DNA of 64,000 nt from Panicum virgatum (taxonomy: Eukaryota > Streptophyta > Magnoliopsida > Poales > Poaceae). The notes under the pieces were generated by a model, which saw nothing but the letters and a program-made list of their open reading frames with translations, did no database searches and was not told the origin of the DNA. The first letter of the stretch is position 1, and each line of letters begins with the position of its first letter. Where the stretch lies: the NCBI RefSeq assembly GCF_016808335.1, contig NC_053149.1:19812733-19876732 (forward strand). The letters run 5' to 3'. Both the position numbers and the translations under genes were made by a program. This document shows positions 21,601 to 34,299 of this stretch, one piece after another.

Positions 21601-24600
21601 AGTTACTGTAGTATCACTGTTGCAGATCATAGATTAAGTAGCTCATTAGATTCGTCTCGCGATTTACAGCCTATCCGTGTAAAAAGTTTTGTAAATAGAT
21701 TTTATTTAGTATTCCATGCCTGTGCTCAAATATTCGATGTGACGTTTTTGGGATAAAATTTTTGAATCTAATCACGGCCCTAATTTCTATATGTGAATTC
21801 TATATATGAAAGCGCCGACCCTCCGCGCCCTCTCAGGCAGCCACGTCGGCTAAAAAAATTTCGCCCGTCCGATCGTGATCCGATGGTTACGGATGAAAGG
21901 AAATCTTCCTATTTCAGAGTACTAAATAAAATCTATTTACAAAACTTTTTGTATGGATGGATTACAAATCACGAGACGAAACTAATGAGCATACTTACTT
22001 CATGATCAACTCATAATTAGTGAACGGTTATTGTAGTATCACTGTATGACTACGGATGAAAGAGAATCTTGCTATTTCGGAGTACAAAATAAAATCTATT
22101 TACAAAACCTTTTACAGGCCGGGTTGTAAATCACGAGACAAACCTAATAAGCATACTTAAATCATGATTAACTCATAATTAGTGATCGGTTACTGTAGTA
22201 CCACTGTATGGCTACGGATGAAAGAGAATTTTGATATTTCGGAGTACTAAATAAAATCTATTTACAGACTTTTTGCACGGATGGGTTGTAAATCACGAGA
22301 CGGGTTGTAAATCACGAGACGAATCATTAGTGAACGATTACTGTAGTACCATTGTATGGCTACGGATGAAAGGAAATCTTACTATTTCGGAGTACTAAAT
22401 AAAATTTATTTACAAAACCTTTGGTATGGATGGGTTGCAAATCACGAGACGAAACTAATGAGCATACTTACTTCATGATCAACTCATAATTAGTGAACGG
22501 TTATTGTAGTATCACTGTATGGCTACGGATGAAAGGGAATCTTGCTATTTCGGAGTACAAAATAAAATCTATTTACAAAACCTTTTACAGGCCGGGTTGT
22601 AAATCACGAGACGAACCTAATAAGCATACTTAATTCATGATTAACTCATAATTAGTGATCAGTTACTTTAGTACCACTGTATGGCTACGGATGAAAGAGA
22701 ATTTTGATATTTCGGAGTACTAAATAAAATCAATTTACAAACTTTTTGCACGGATGGGTTGCAAATCACGAGACGGGTTGTAAATCACGAGACGAATCTA
22801 ATGAGAATACTTAATTCATGGTTAACTAATAATTAGGAAACGATTACTGTAGTACCATTGTATGGCTACGGATGAAAGGAAATCTTGCTATTTCGGAGTA
22901 CTAAATAAAATCTATTTACAAAACCTTTTACACGGATGGGTTGTAAATCACGAGACAAACCTAATGAGCATACTTAATTCATAATTAACTCATAATTAGT
23001 GAGCGGTTACTGTAGTACCACTGTATGACTACGGATGAAAGGGAATCTTGCTATTTGGGAGTACTAAATAAAATCTATTTACAAAACCTTTTGCACGAAT
23101 GGGTTGTAAATCACAAGACGAATCTAATGAGCATACTTAATTCATAATTAACTCATAATTAGTGAACAGTTACTGTAGTATCACTGTTGCAGATCATAGA
23201 TTAAGTAGCTCATTAGATTCGTCTCGCGATTTACAGCCTATCCGTGTAAAAAGTTTTGTAAATAGATTTTATTTAGTATTCCATGCCTGTGCTCAAATAT
23301 TCGATGTGACGTTTTTGGGATAAAATTTTTGAATCTAATCACGGCCCTAATTTCTATATGTGAATTCTATATATGAAAGCGCCGACCCTCCGCGCCCTCT
23401 CAGGCAGCCACGTCGGCTAAAAAAATTTCGCCCGTCCGATCGTGATCCGATGGTTACGGATGAAAGGAAATCTTCCTATTTCAGAGTACTAAATAAAATC
23501 TATTTACAAAACTTTTTGTATGGATGGATTACAAATCACGAGACGAAACTAATGAGCATACTTACTTCATGATCAACTCATAATTAGTGAACGGTTATTG
23601 TAGTATCACTGTATGACTACGGATGAAAGAGAATCTTGCTATTTCGGAGTACAAAATAAAATCTATTTACAAAACCTTTTACAGGCCGGGTTGTAAATCA
23701 CGAGACAAACCTAATAAGCATACTTAAATCATGATTAACTCATAATTAGTGATCGGTTACTGTAGTACCACTGTATGGCTACGGATGAAAGAGAATTTTG
23801 ATATTTCGGAGTACTAAATAAAATCTATTTACAGACTTTTTGCACGGATGGGTTGTAAATCACGAGACGGGTTGTAAATCACGAGACGAATCATTAGTGA
23901 ACGATTACTGTAGTACCATTGTATGGCTACGGATGAAAGGAAATCTTACTATTTCGGAGTACTAAATAAAATTTATTTACAAAACCTTTGGTATGGATGG
24001 GTTGCAAATCACGAGACGAAACTAATGAGCATACTTACTTCATGATCAACTCATAATTAGTGAACGGTTATTGTAGTATCACTGTATGGCTACGGATGAA
24101 AGGGAATCTTGCTATTTCGGAGTACAAAATAAAATCTATTTACAAAACCTTTTACAGGCCGGGTTGTAAATCACGAGACGAACCTAATAAGCATACTTAA
24201 TTCATGATTAACTCATAATTAGTGATCAGTTACTTTAGTACCACTGTATGGCTACGGATGAAAGAGAATTTTGATATTTCGGAGTACTAAATAAAATCAA
24301 TTTACAAACTTTTTGCACGGATGGGTTGCAAATCACGAGACGGGTTGTAAATCACGAGACGAATCTAATGAGAATACTTAATTCATGGTTAACTAATAAT
24401 TAGGAAACGATTACTGTAGTACCATTGTATGGCTACGGATGAAAGGAAATCTTGCTATTTCGGAGTACTAAATAAAATCTATTTACAAAACCTTTTACAC
24501 GGATGGGTTGTAAATCACGAGACAAACCTAATGAGCATACTTAATTCATAATTAACTCATAATTAGTGAGCGGTTACTGTAGTACCACTGTATGACTACG

Positions 24601-24932
24601 GATGAAAGGGAATCTTGCTATTTGGGAGTACTAAATAAAATCTATTTACAAAACCTTTTGCACGAATGGGTTGTAAATCACAAGACGAATCTAATGAGCA
24701 TACTTAATTCATAATTAACTCATAATTAGTGAACAGTTACTGTAGTATCACTGTTGCAGATCATAGATTAAGTAGCTCATTAGATTCGTCTCGCGATTTA
24801 CAGCCTATCCGTGTAAAAAGTTTTGTAAATAGATTTTATTTAGTATTCCATGCCTGTGCTCAAATATTCGATGTGACGTTTTTGGGATAAAATTTTTGAA
24901 TCTAATCACGGCCCTAATTTCTATATGTGAAT
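18665..24932 (+). repeat. Four tandem 1,567-bp units
   Basis: Units start at 18665, 20232, 21799 and 23366, each exactly 1,567 bp, and look identical wherever I compared them. Each has the 85-bp 5' end and eight monomers whose ACGGATGAAAG marker lies at unit spacings of 163, 162, 148, 163, 162, 181 and 163 bp. A MITE right arm in inverse orientation (GATTCGTCTCGCGATTTACA) and a junction TATATGTGAAT complete the unit. The 70-codon open frame repeated in every unit is a by-product, not a gene. The last unit joins unique sequence at GAAT|GCCCC, position 24933. Confidence 0.92.
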
Positions 24933-25530
24933 GCCCCGAAGGTCGGCGCAACGGCAGACTGGCCACGCCAGTAAAAAAAGATTCCTACTATTCGATCCTA
25001 AATTGGCAGGGCATGTGATTGGCCGTGCCATCGTTATCTTTGAGGCCTTGAGACACGAATGGTCCACGCGTCAGCTATCCATTCGGTCACTACAAAATAT
25101 CTGAATCTAGAACTCTCGACCGGTAATTTTGGTGGCCTCCGAATGGGTGTGTGCTCTACTGCAATGACGGCAGTGAAGCTAGGCTGGAGAGCCACGCGGC
25201 GAGTTTGGGCGGGCCGCCGGGCACGCCCTCGATGGGTGCGGCGAGTTCATGCCGTCACCGGCGGGCGACCCGGCCTCGCTCCGGTACGCTGCGGTGCCGC
25301 AGGTCGGGCGTGATAGCCGCGCATTGCATGGTGAGGAGATGCCCCAGGACCGCTCCCGGCCGCCTTCGACGGCTAGATTGAGACGTCGGATTTCAGCTAC
25401 TATTTTTTTGCATACTTTGCTTTAAAAATAAATATCATATTTCTATCTATGTATATCCATTTGTCTATACATCTACTACAAATCTCTATATAAACTTATA
25501 TTGCCAAACGAAAACAAATAAATAAATTAC
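24933..25530 (+). other. Unique 3' part of the Helitron-like element
   Basis: A single-copy stretch between the array and the terminal hairpin. The first 450 bp is GC rich (CGGCGCAACGGCAGACTGGC at the start) and the last 130 bp is AT rich. No protein domain is recognisable. It could include captured host sequence, but no exon structure is visible. Confidence 0.5.
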
Positions 25531-25559
25531 GCGCGCCAAGGCGCGCGCCAAGGCACTAG
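25531..25559 (+). terminator. Helitron 3' hairpin and CTAG end
   Basis: GCGCGCC-AA-GGCGCGC (25531-25546) forms a 7-bp GC stem. It is followed about 9 bases later by CTAG at 25556-25559 and a T. This is the standard Helitron termination structure. Confidence 0.75.
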
Positions 25560-25816
25560 TAGCCTGTGGACGAGGCTGCCGCTACGCAAATCCAATTTCC
25601 TCTGCTACTTCAGCTACAAGCGATTTTACGTCATTTAGTGGCGCTAATTGACATAGCTGCTATTTGATTTAGCGGTGCTCATCGCTAGGAAGGAGAAAAC
25701 AGAAAAGTGATGGACAAGACCTAGGCATGATGCAACGAGCTGTTTACGGACGGCCTCTGTGAGCTCTTTACGGTCCCTGAGCTCCCTGCACGCTTGCCAG
25801 CCGCCTACCACGTGCT
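25560..25816. other. Short non-coding spacer
   Basis: Sequence between the Helitron end and the CACTA fragment. No gene or repeat recognised. Confidence 0.4.
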
Positions 25817-25890
25817 CACTAGGGGAAACAGCTAATTTGCCGAGTGCCAAGCCAGAAAAACACTCGGCAAAGTCTTTTGCCGGGTGCCAC
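25817..25890 (+). mobile_element. Terminal fragment of another CACTA element
   Basis: CACTAGGGGAAACAGCTAAT followed by TTTGCCGAGTGCC and its complement GGCACTCGGCAAA-like copies is the classic terminal and subterminal pattern of a grass En/Spm family. It stops at 25890, where an LTR begins, so the LTR element inserted about 74 bp inside this transposon end. Confidence 0.75.
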
Positions 25891-26768
25891 TGTTGGTGGT
25901 TTAGTACTGCAAGTAGGGATTCGTGGAAACTTCCATTTAGAGATTCGGCCAGAGGTGTAACATGCAGTGAGATTTCGCTTGGTGGACGAAGAACGGGACA
26001 TAGAAATTAGACAGATTCAGGCCGCCCGAAAGTGTAACACCCTACGTCCTGTTGTTGACACTTCTTAATACAATCACTAGGAATGGGGTGTTAAGCCCAT
26101 CCTCAGCAACAGTGCCAGAAATAGCGCCAGAAATGTGTGTTAGACATTTCCTAGCGTCACCACTAGGGGCGTGTTGATTCCCCTAGCAATGGCGTCAGGA
26201 ATTGCACTCTCATGGTATAACTTTACGATTACAGATGGGATCCGCAAGCGCACGAATATATCATTGTAGTATTTCACCCGGAAAGTAAGGGTATCGTTAT
26301 TATATTTTCCCAAAGGATGGCAGTGGCAAATGTACTATACTTAGTATTAATCATGGCATTATACATTAAGTAATAGGCATAGCTCTGACAGGGGTAAGTC
26401 ATGATAAAAAAATAAGGGTAAAGTGACACAAGCACAGAACCAACACTTCAAGGAGAAAGGAAGAAAGAAAGAACAAAAGAACTAACTAAACTATGCTATG
26501 TTAAGTCAACTGGAGTTTAGGCTATGTTAGAGGGTCCTAACGCATCTATTCAAAGCAAAGGTTATGTTAGCACATGGTTAGGGCTGTAGGTGCCAGGAAA
26601 TTGAGAATATTGGGGACAATGTCCTAACCCAGGTACACTGTTAGAGTTATTACATCTTTGCATAAACTTCTATACCGAACCCGAATGTCAGGAGTGCACT
26701 AATCGCAACACAGCTATTACGACAGACAGATAGGGCTGTCACCACCTACCGTCTACCCCAGTCACACC

Positions 26769-27245
26769 TAGGGATGGCAATTCCACCCACAGATGCGGGT
26801 ATTCGTGGATTTTAGACCCGATGGGTGCGGGTTCGATATTTCACCTGTGGATGGACCCCCACCCATGGGTGCGGGTTTGAAATTCCACCTGCGGGTGGAC
26901 CCGCACCCATCCAAAAACAAAGAAACCTCAGTCCAACCTGCTTAGATAAGGCCCAGTCCAACTATCCTAACTATAAAATCAGCACAAAACTTATTAATTT
27001 GTTGTTAGTTTGTCCTTATTACTTTGAACTTATGGATTTGTTGTTAGTTTGTCCATATTACTTATAGAAATGTGCTATTTGACTGTTTAAATTAATGGAT
27101 TTATGAATTTTTATTGTATATGTTGTCACACCCGCGGGCACCCGAAAGCCGCGGGTGCGGGTACAGGTGCAAAAATGCACCCGCGGGTTTGCCTGCGGGC
27201 GGGTTTTCGCAAAATCCGCACCCGCGTCCGCGGGTGTCATCTCTA
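26769..27245. mobile_element. Non-autonomous hAT element (477 bp)
   Basis: Ends TAGGGATGGCAATTCC and complement TAGAGATGACACCCGC are flanked by the perfect 8-bp duplication GTCACACC (26761-26768, 27246-27253). Subterminal regions carry repeated GCGGGT / ACCCGC words in both arms. It has no coding capacity. It is inserted in the outer LTR. Confidence 0.9.
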
Positions 27246-27383
27246 GTCACACCGTGGAGCACGGTCATATCCGAAGGATCCCGCATACCCGAGCACCACA
27301 CCCGTGTATGTAGTTACTACCCTAGCATCCCTGGGTTTCCCACCCTTCGGATGGACAAGTAAAACACTAGAGCAAGCCCGAAA

Positions 27384-27830
27384 CACTACAAGGTTTCCCC
27401 CCTATTGCCACGCAACACAATTGCCACGCCACTAAATTGGGTGCAATAGTATTTTATATTGCCCCCAAACCAATCGGTCGTGGTAATATGTGGCCATATT
27501 GCAATGAATTTTTTTTGTTGCAATTTAGTTGCAATAAAAGGCTGCTATAGCAACCATTTTCTGGATTTGCATGGCAAATGGTTGTGGGTGTTGCAACTAT
27601 TCTGTGCTATTGTAACCAATTTGGTTGTGGTTGCTTTTGCTTGACACTAATGCAAGGGAAACTTTGGGTTGCAAAAACTATTTGGTGGGGTTGCAATAGG
27701 TAGGTGGATTTTGCATCCACTAACACCAGTGGATGCAACAACATGTTCATTTTGCCACTCTTTGATTCGTTATATTAAAGTTCAATATCGTTGCAATAGG
27801 GAGACACTTATTGCCAGGAAAATGATGTTC
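27384..27830 (+). repeat. Left subterminal repeats of the CACTA element
   Basis: Many copies of GCAATAG, TTGCAATA and GGTTGCAA in both orientations over about 450 bp next to the left terminus. In this superfamily such arrays bind the accessory transposition protein. Confidence 0.7.
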
Positions 27831-28203
27831 GTATCAATAACGTGTGGCCTATCTCCACGTTTTGTGTTGTTGCTATACATACCTGTTTCTGGTGGGACTC
27901 CAATAGAACTGGATCCATCTCCTTCTCGCGTGGCGCTGTTGTTTGTGGAGTCGAGCACCGGCCCTATGGGGATCGAAACGACAAGGCACGTTGGCGAGGG
28001 ATCGGAGAAATCAATCAAGGGCTGCCACCAGGGGAGGGCGACGTGCCGTCGTTCCTCCAAGTGCAAGTGCACGATCACCATCATCATCAATCTGATCAGC
28101 AAGGTACGTTTATGCGTTACCTCGAACTATATATCATGCATATACATATATGATAGCATCAATGGTCTTCATGTGTTTGTGTCATGCGTATTAATGCAGG
28201 ATA

Positions 28204-30924
28204 ATGTCTTTAATATATAATGAGGATAGGAGTTGGATGTGGTTGCCTCGACATAATCCAGAGTGGAAGGACAAATTCCGTAAATTTATTGATATCACAT
28301 TTGCTGGCAAATCGAGAGGTGGAACTGTTGTGTGCCCATGTGCTAGATGTCAATGCATGGTATCCGAAGTGCAGTCTAAGGTTGAGAAACATTTGCTCAT
28401 CAGAGAGTTTGCAGGAAGTTTCATAGATGAAGGCCAGAGTTCTTCAGCTTTAGGTGTCAATGATCGTCATGTACTAGTAAATGCAGGAGGTGGTGCCGTA
28501 CCTCATGATACAATTTTAGTAGAAGAAGTGCACAACGAAGGTTCAGGTCTAGATTTTGGATTAGACAATGATGGAGGGCAGCAGCCCAAGATTTAGGAGT
28601 TGACAATGAAGAAGGTGAACAAAGTGATGACCGTGCTGCCACTAATACTATGATTCATTCCATAATTAGAGGCACTACAGGTGCGGAAATCAGTGAAGAA
28701 CCTGGTAATGAAGAGCCGAATGAGCATGCAAAGATTTTTATGAAATTATTAAAGGAGGCAGAAAAGGAATTGTATCCAAGTTGCTCAGAGGCTACTAAGG
28801 TTTCCTTTATTGCGAGACCTTTTCAGATAAAGTGCATGTACGGTATTACTAACAAGGCATTGGTGGCCGTACTTAATCTGTTTGCAGTCAGTCTCCCGAA
28901 AGTCCATTCTATCCCAAACACAATGGATAAAGTGCAAAGTGTGGTAAGAGATCTAGGCTTGGACTATGTGAGGATACATGCTTGTGAGAATAATTGTGTG
29001 TTATTTTGGAAGGAAAATGCAGAGCTGGATAATTGTCCCATATGTAAAGAGTCTAGGTGGAAAGATCTGAACCATGGTGCTGAGAAGGGCGCTGCGGATG
29101 TTGTTGCTGATGCAATTAATAATAATGAAAAGCGGTTGCCACGTAAGATTCTACGCTACTTTCCTCTTACTCCTAGGCTGCAAAGAATTTATATGTCTGA
29201 GATCACATCATCATAAATGAGATGGCGTAAGGAAGGATTGGTGAATGATGGAAAAATGCAGCACCCTGCTGACTCGAAGTCGTGGAAGCACGTCAATAAC
29301 AAGTATAAATGGTTTGCATCAGATGCTCATAATGTTAGGTTGGGTCTTGCTTTTGATGGATTTAACCCTTTTGGCATGCAAAATGTTACATGCACAACAT
29401 TGCCTGTTATCCTAATATCTTATAATTTGCCTCCTTGGTTGTGTCAGAAACAATCTTACTGGATTATGTCAATGCTGATACCTGGTCCTAGATCTCCTGG
29501 AATGAATACTGATGTATATTTGAGGCCCCTTATTAGTGAGTTGAAGGAGCTTTGGGAGAATGGTGTCCAAACATGGGATGCAGAGGTTAAGAAGAATTTC
29601 AAATTACATGCATGCTATTCTACTTTGGACAATTAATGATTTTCCTGCATATGCGATGCTTTCTGGCTGGAGCACAAAAGGAAAATTTGCATGTCTATAC
29701 TGCCACAAGGATACAGACTATTTATGGTTGAAATTTGGGTCGAAGCACTGCTACATGGGACATCGACATTTTTTGCCCTTGGATCATCCTTTGTGAAGGA
29801 ACAAGATCAGCTTCAACAACAAGGTCGAACTCAGGGAGGCACTAGTACCACTGACTGGTGAACAGGTATTGGAGCAGTACGATACTTTCGATCAAGTGCA
29901 ATTTGGAAAGAAGGCATAAAAAAAGAGGAAGCGTGGCAAAGATAGTAGATGGCACAACTGGAGGAAGAAGAGCATTTTTTGAGCCGCCTTACTGGTCTTT
30001 TTTGCTCATTAGGCATAATTTGGACGTCATGCACATTGAGAAAAACATATGTGAGAGCATATTGGGTACTTTACTTCAAATTGAAGGTAAAAGTAAGGAC
30101 AGCGAGAAGGCTCGGCTTGACATGGAGCATCTAGGTATACGACACGATCAGCATCCGATTATTAAGAATGATAAGTATACCTTGCCACCAGCATTGTACT
30201 TCTTAGATAGGGATGACAAGAAAATTCTATGCCAGTTTCTGCAAGGAGTGAAGATGCCTGATGGTGTTGCCTCCAATATAAGGAGTTGCGTTGACGTAAA
30301 TGCATGTAAGGTGTCTGGATTCAAAACGCATGACTACCACATAATTCTCCAGAAACTGCTACCATTAGTGGTTCGGAAGATTTTGCCTGAAGATGTTGTC
30401 GTCGGATTGATTCAGCTTAGTAGGTTCTTCAATGCAATATGTTCTAAGGAGCTGATGGAAGAAGATATGGATAAACTTAGTATTTCAATTCGGGTGACTC
30501 TTTTGTCAGCTTGAGATGGTATTCCCACCTTCTTTCTTTGATATCATGATTCATTTGCATGTTCATCTAGCTGAAGAGGCTAAAGTTGGAGGGCCGGTGT
30601 GTTATAGATGGACGTATCTAGTGGAGAGGTACTTATGTACTGCAAAAGGATATGTGAGGAACAAGGCGCAGTCGGAATGGTCAATAGCTAAGAGATACAT
30701 AGTCGAGGAGTGCCTTACATTTTGCTCTAGATTCTTGGACGTGGAAACAAAACTGAACCGTGCTGAACGTCATGAAAATATTGTGGTTAATGAGCCACCA
30801 TCCGGTCTGAGCATTTTTGCCGACATGGATTACAAGAGGAGAGGTCAGAATATCGAGATTATTGAACTAGATGAATTGCGCAAGATGAGGCACTACATAA
30901 TTACGAACTGCGAAGAAGCCACAC
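28204..30924 (+). pseudogene. CACTA TNP2-like transposase, decayed
   Basis: Preceded by a probable intron (donor near 28103, acceptor TGCAG at 28195-28199). The first part (28237-28440) is the transposase-associated domain: RSWMWLPRHNPEWKDKF and CPCARCQC. Next comes the TNP2 core with DLGLDYVRIHACENNCVLFW, CPICKESRW and RKILRYFPLTPRLQRIYMS, then WPVILISYNLPPW-like PVILISYNLPPWLC. DVMHIEKNICESILGTLL follows at about 30025, and the DUF4218-type region with YRWTYLVERYL at 30600. Stops or frame changes occur near 28596, 29214, 29634, 29794, 29917 and 30512. The C-terminal part expected after RKMRHYIITNCEE is missing and replaced by GC-rich DNA from about 30920. Confidence 0.85.
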
Positions 30925-31150
30925 CAGCGCGCAATGGCACCTACGGTGCTCACGCTAACTACTGGGCGGCCGATGACTGCGCCATCCTCCGCGATGACCA
31001 GACGACCTAGGGCGACGATGTCGCTCTTTTGGACACCTTCGTCGAGGCTGGCGCTGCTACAGCCTTTGTGCCATGAAGATCCAGGTGATGCCAGTGTAGA
31101 TCCACAAACCCGGCGAACTTCATCGTCTCATCTTGAGAACGACGGCAGGT
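30920..31150 (+). other. GC-rich block in the CACTA element, origin unknown
   Basis: About 230 bp that is clearly richer in G+C than the AT-rich transposon around it. It begins right after the conserved NCEE of the transposase and has a readable frame (AHANYWAADDCAILRDD) broken by two stops. It ends at a plausible splice donor GGCAG|GTACG near 31148. It replaces the expected transposase C-terminus. It may be a captured fragment of a host gene or another element. I do not recognise it. Confidence 0.45.
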
Positions 31151-31225
31151 ACGTTGTCTAGTTCCCACAATGTCCAGACTGGATTCTATGTTAGTTTACA
31201 ATGTTGATGCCTGAATATTAATTAC

Positions 31226-34125
31226 CAATGTCTTTGCATGTATGAAAATTTCGTGGTCACGTTGTAGAGGGCAAGATATTTGGTCTCTGAAAATCACATG
31301 CCTCGGTGCAAAGGGAGATGAATTTTTTCGGCAATATGAAATTGAAAGGAGTGATCTGTCGTTCGGTAACTTAATAACAATGAAATCAGATTTGGGCTTT
31401 GGGGCTAGGGATTTCTTCTACTATAAGATGAGAAGTGGTAATGTTGTAGCAACACTAAAGGATATTGATCGCGAGACTGATTTTATATCAATGATTCAAA
31501 GTAACGCAAGTGAGAGAGAGCTCAGAATAGTTTTATCCACGGATGAAGTGAGAGAACGAACTGTGACCATAACACCTATAAAAAATACAACTAATACATC
31601 AGCTGATGAAGACATGGAAGATGATGAGTCCATGGATGCATACAAGGATTGGCTTTCTTATATGCATGACAGGGAACAAGCAATGAGTGAGTTATATATA
31701 TATGCTGATGGTGTCTACTATAGATGATTTTTGCAATGTATTGATGGTTGATAAAAGCGCTATCTTTTCAGAGTTGGAAGATAGAACGAGGGAAGAGACT
31801 GTAGAGACATACAAACAATGGTTGAGGCTGGAAGGAAAACTAGATGAAATTAGTAATATCTTTCTCCCAATTCAGTAACTATTTATCATTCCTTTCGCAG
31901 ACTATTAATTAATTGCTCATATCACAATGTTGTCAGCAGATGCGTATCTGAATCTTAGCCCTCATATAAATGTACATCCAAGTCAAGACAGCAACGACAG
32001 ATCACCTGTCCAGAGACCATCTCATGCTCGTCGTAGCAAACAACAAGAAAATGGTAATCAGTGATTATTGTGTTATCAATTGGTTTGCTTCATTTATTTT
32101 GTTCCCTAACTACAACTAATCTAGTTTCTCAAATCTATTTTATCGAACATTCTTTCCATGCAAAAGGCACAGAGAATATGAAGAAAAGAGGGTGTGGTAC
32201 ATTGAAAGGATTGAAAGCAATCAACAAGAGAGCAAGAGCTGGGAATCAAAAGCTGGAAATTGAATTCTTAAGACTTGGAGGACCTGTAGGTGAGAACGAA
32301 CGCACATTTGTTGATGAAATTGTGGTATTTTCAAGGAAAAGGGCGCCACTCATCGGAGTCAGATCATGAAAAAATATCGACCAACATGTAAAAGACTTAA
32401 TAGCATATGATGTCTTGGTAAGATTTGTAGTTCTAGTGGTTCTTTACCCACTAAATTTATTGAAAATGCAACAACTGATCTAGTATTTCTATGCTCTATG
32501 ACTTTTATTTAAAAACAAGCAAGGTGGGATCTTGAGGATAGTTATGATACAAGGTGAAAGATATGGACCATTGCTCAAGAACGTTACACAGGATGGCGAT
32601 CATCTTTGAGTGCTACGTACAAGGCATACAACAACTATGATGAAAGAATGCGAAGCAAGCCGGAAGACTTGGACATTGTAGAATGGCACTATCTGGTGAA
32701 GTAGTTTGGGACTTCTAGATTCCAGGTCTGATGACATGTATTGTGTTCTTATTACGAATTCATATTTCTTGCAAAATTTATATGCTTGAGGTGATGTAAA
32801 TTTAATCTATCACCGCATTGTGCAGCACCTCACCAAAAAGAATTCGGAGAATCGGCACCTAAAAAAGACACAATATATGACTGGGTCAAAGCCCTTTTCT
32901 CAGTATAGCTATGAGAAGGTACAAACTTGATAAGTTCATGTACAACCCTTTCAACAACAAACATTAGTAATCTGTTTTTTTTTCAAAGCAGAGAAACCTA
33001 GAAACTAGGGAGGAGCCCAATGATTTGGAAATTTGGTTGATGACGCACAGTAAGGATGGGACGTGGACAAATGAAACATCTAGGGATGTATATGTGAGTT
33101 CAAATTACATTTTTACATGCCTTTCTAATTGTGCATTGATTTCAGCTGATTAACTCGTTCATCTGTGCCTCTTGTCCATGCTAGGAAACAGCGAGCACCC
33201 AAATTTCAGAGAGGGAATCAAATGCAGGTGAAAACGGTGTCGTCACACAACAAGAGAGAAACCAGATTTTCCAGCAAGCATACAAGCAAGTCACATCCTG
33301 CAAATCAGGCAAGTTGCATGGTAATGGATACATGTCAGTCTACCCAACTCGAAAGCAGCTACTGCTTAAGGAATACCAGGACAAAGTCTCAAGTGAGGAG
33401 GAACAGCGTAGGGAACATCTAGAGCTCATGGAAGCATTTTCAAAGCTACAAGAAACAATGGATACACAAGATGCTGATAGGAATTCGGAAAGAGAAGAAT
33501 TCAGACGTCAGCTAGATGCGGCAAGGGAAGAACAAAGGCTTCAACTGGAAGCAGAAAGAGCAGAACATAAGTGTCAGGTCAAAGAACTGCTGAAGGCAAG
33601 GGAAGCTGATAAAGAAGCCCTTAAGCAAGAGCTTCTCATAATGATGAAGGGAGCACAAGGTCAAGCAGAGTTCCAGCAGGTATTGGTAATATATTACTAA
33701 ATCTTAACTTGCATATTTAATGTGATTATTCTAAACAACCAAAAAAATGCAGGAAAGCAACGATGGGAATGAATCTGCAGAGGTTGCAGCTGCAACAGAC
33801 ATGACTCAACGAAATGAACAAACAGCACATCCAGAAGATTCTTCATCCCAGGTAATTTCTGATTACAACACATGCTTTTCGTGCAAACATTGGAAACTAT
33901 AGATTATGGAGCATAATTGTTTAACTCTGACTTATTGATTCGCAGCATAACCAATAGAACAACCCACTGCAGGAACCTCAACTCCCATCTATCCCGTCTA
34001 CAGTTGGTACGCTCAATAATACTAGAAGTACAACTGGAAATTTTATTAGTTCACAACAGCTGAGGGAACAAACCGCAGCTGCTAGGAAAAGACCAAACAC
34101 AAAGAAGAAACAAGCAGAGAAATGA
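31226..34125 (+). pseudogene. Second CACTA gene (Transposase_24-like), multi-exon, decayed
   Basis: The first open part (31242-31727) has an acidic end and a region (CLGAKGDEFFRQYEIERSDL) resembling the N-terminal domain of plant transposase accessory proteins. Short exons follow with AT-rich introns. One near 32820-32920 holds QYMTGSKPFSQYSYEK, and 32998-33090 holds REEPNDLEIWLMTHSKDGTW, the conserved core of the plant En/Spm Transposase_24 family. A long charged coiled coil lies at about 33380-33680 (EEQRREHLELMEAF, REEFRRQLDAAREEQRLQLE). Splice sites such as CTAG|GAAACAGC and GCAG|GAAAGC are plausible. In-frame stops at about 32558 and 32703 show decay. Such proteins bind subterminal repeats in this superfamily. 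Confidence 0.7.
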
Positions 34126-34299
34126 CAAGTGAAAGGATTCAAAAGTTATCTGAGAATGTCGACGTGAAGGCTTTGATGTACTGCTTCTTTTTTTACCTTT
34201 AGATATCCTCAATCATTTCTGTGTTAGAGATGATGTCAATGAATATTGATTGATGGGTGTAAATACTCTATTATTGATTATATATTGTTTTCAATAATC

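Larger units (their letters stand above)
17130..25559 (+). mobile_element. Helitron-like element with five tandem 5' parts and one 3' end
   Basis: The 5' border TCTATATATGAAAGCGCC starts with TC. The 3' border has a GC hairpin and ends CTAG before a T (25556-25560), both as expected for a Helitron. No Rep/helicase gene is present, so it is non-autonomous. The 5' terminal sequence (about 85 bp, GC rich) recurs at 17130, 18665, 20232, 21799 and 23366, each time followed by an expanded MITE. The element then continues once, from 24933, to the single 3' end. The base before the 5' TC is T, not the A expected at an A/T insertion site. The left border is therefore less secure than the right. Confidence 0.65.

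Noticed and set aside
18659..23572. Four identical 70-codon open frames beginning MNSIYESAD
   Set aside because: They lie at the same place in each 1,567-bp unit and span the Helitron-type end and MITE DNA. Their repetition reflects the tandem array, not a gene family.
17130..24932. Regular repeats that might suggest a CRISPR-like array
   Set aside because: Monomers are about 163 bp, contiguous and without unique spacers, and the DNA is plant nuclear.
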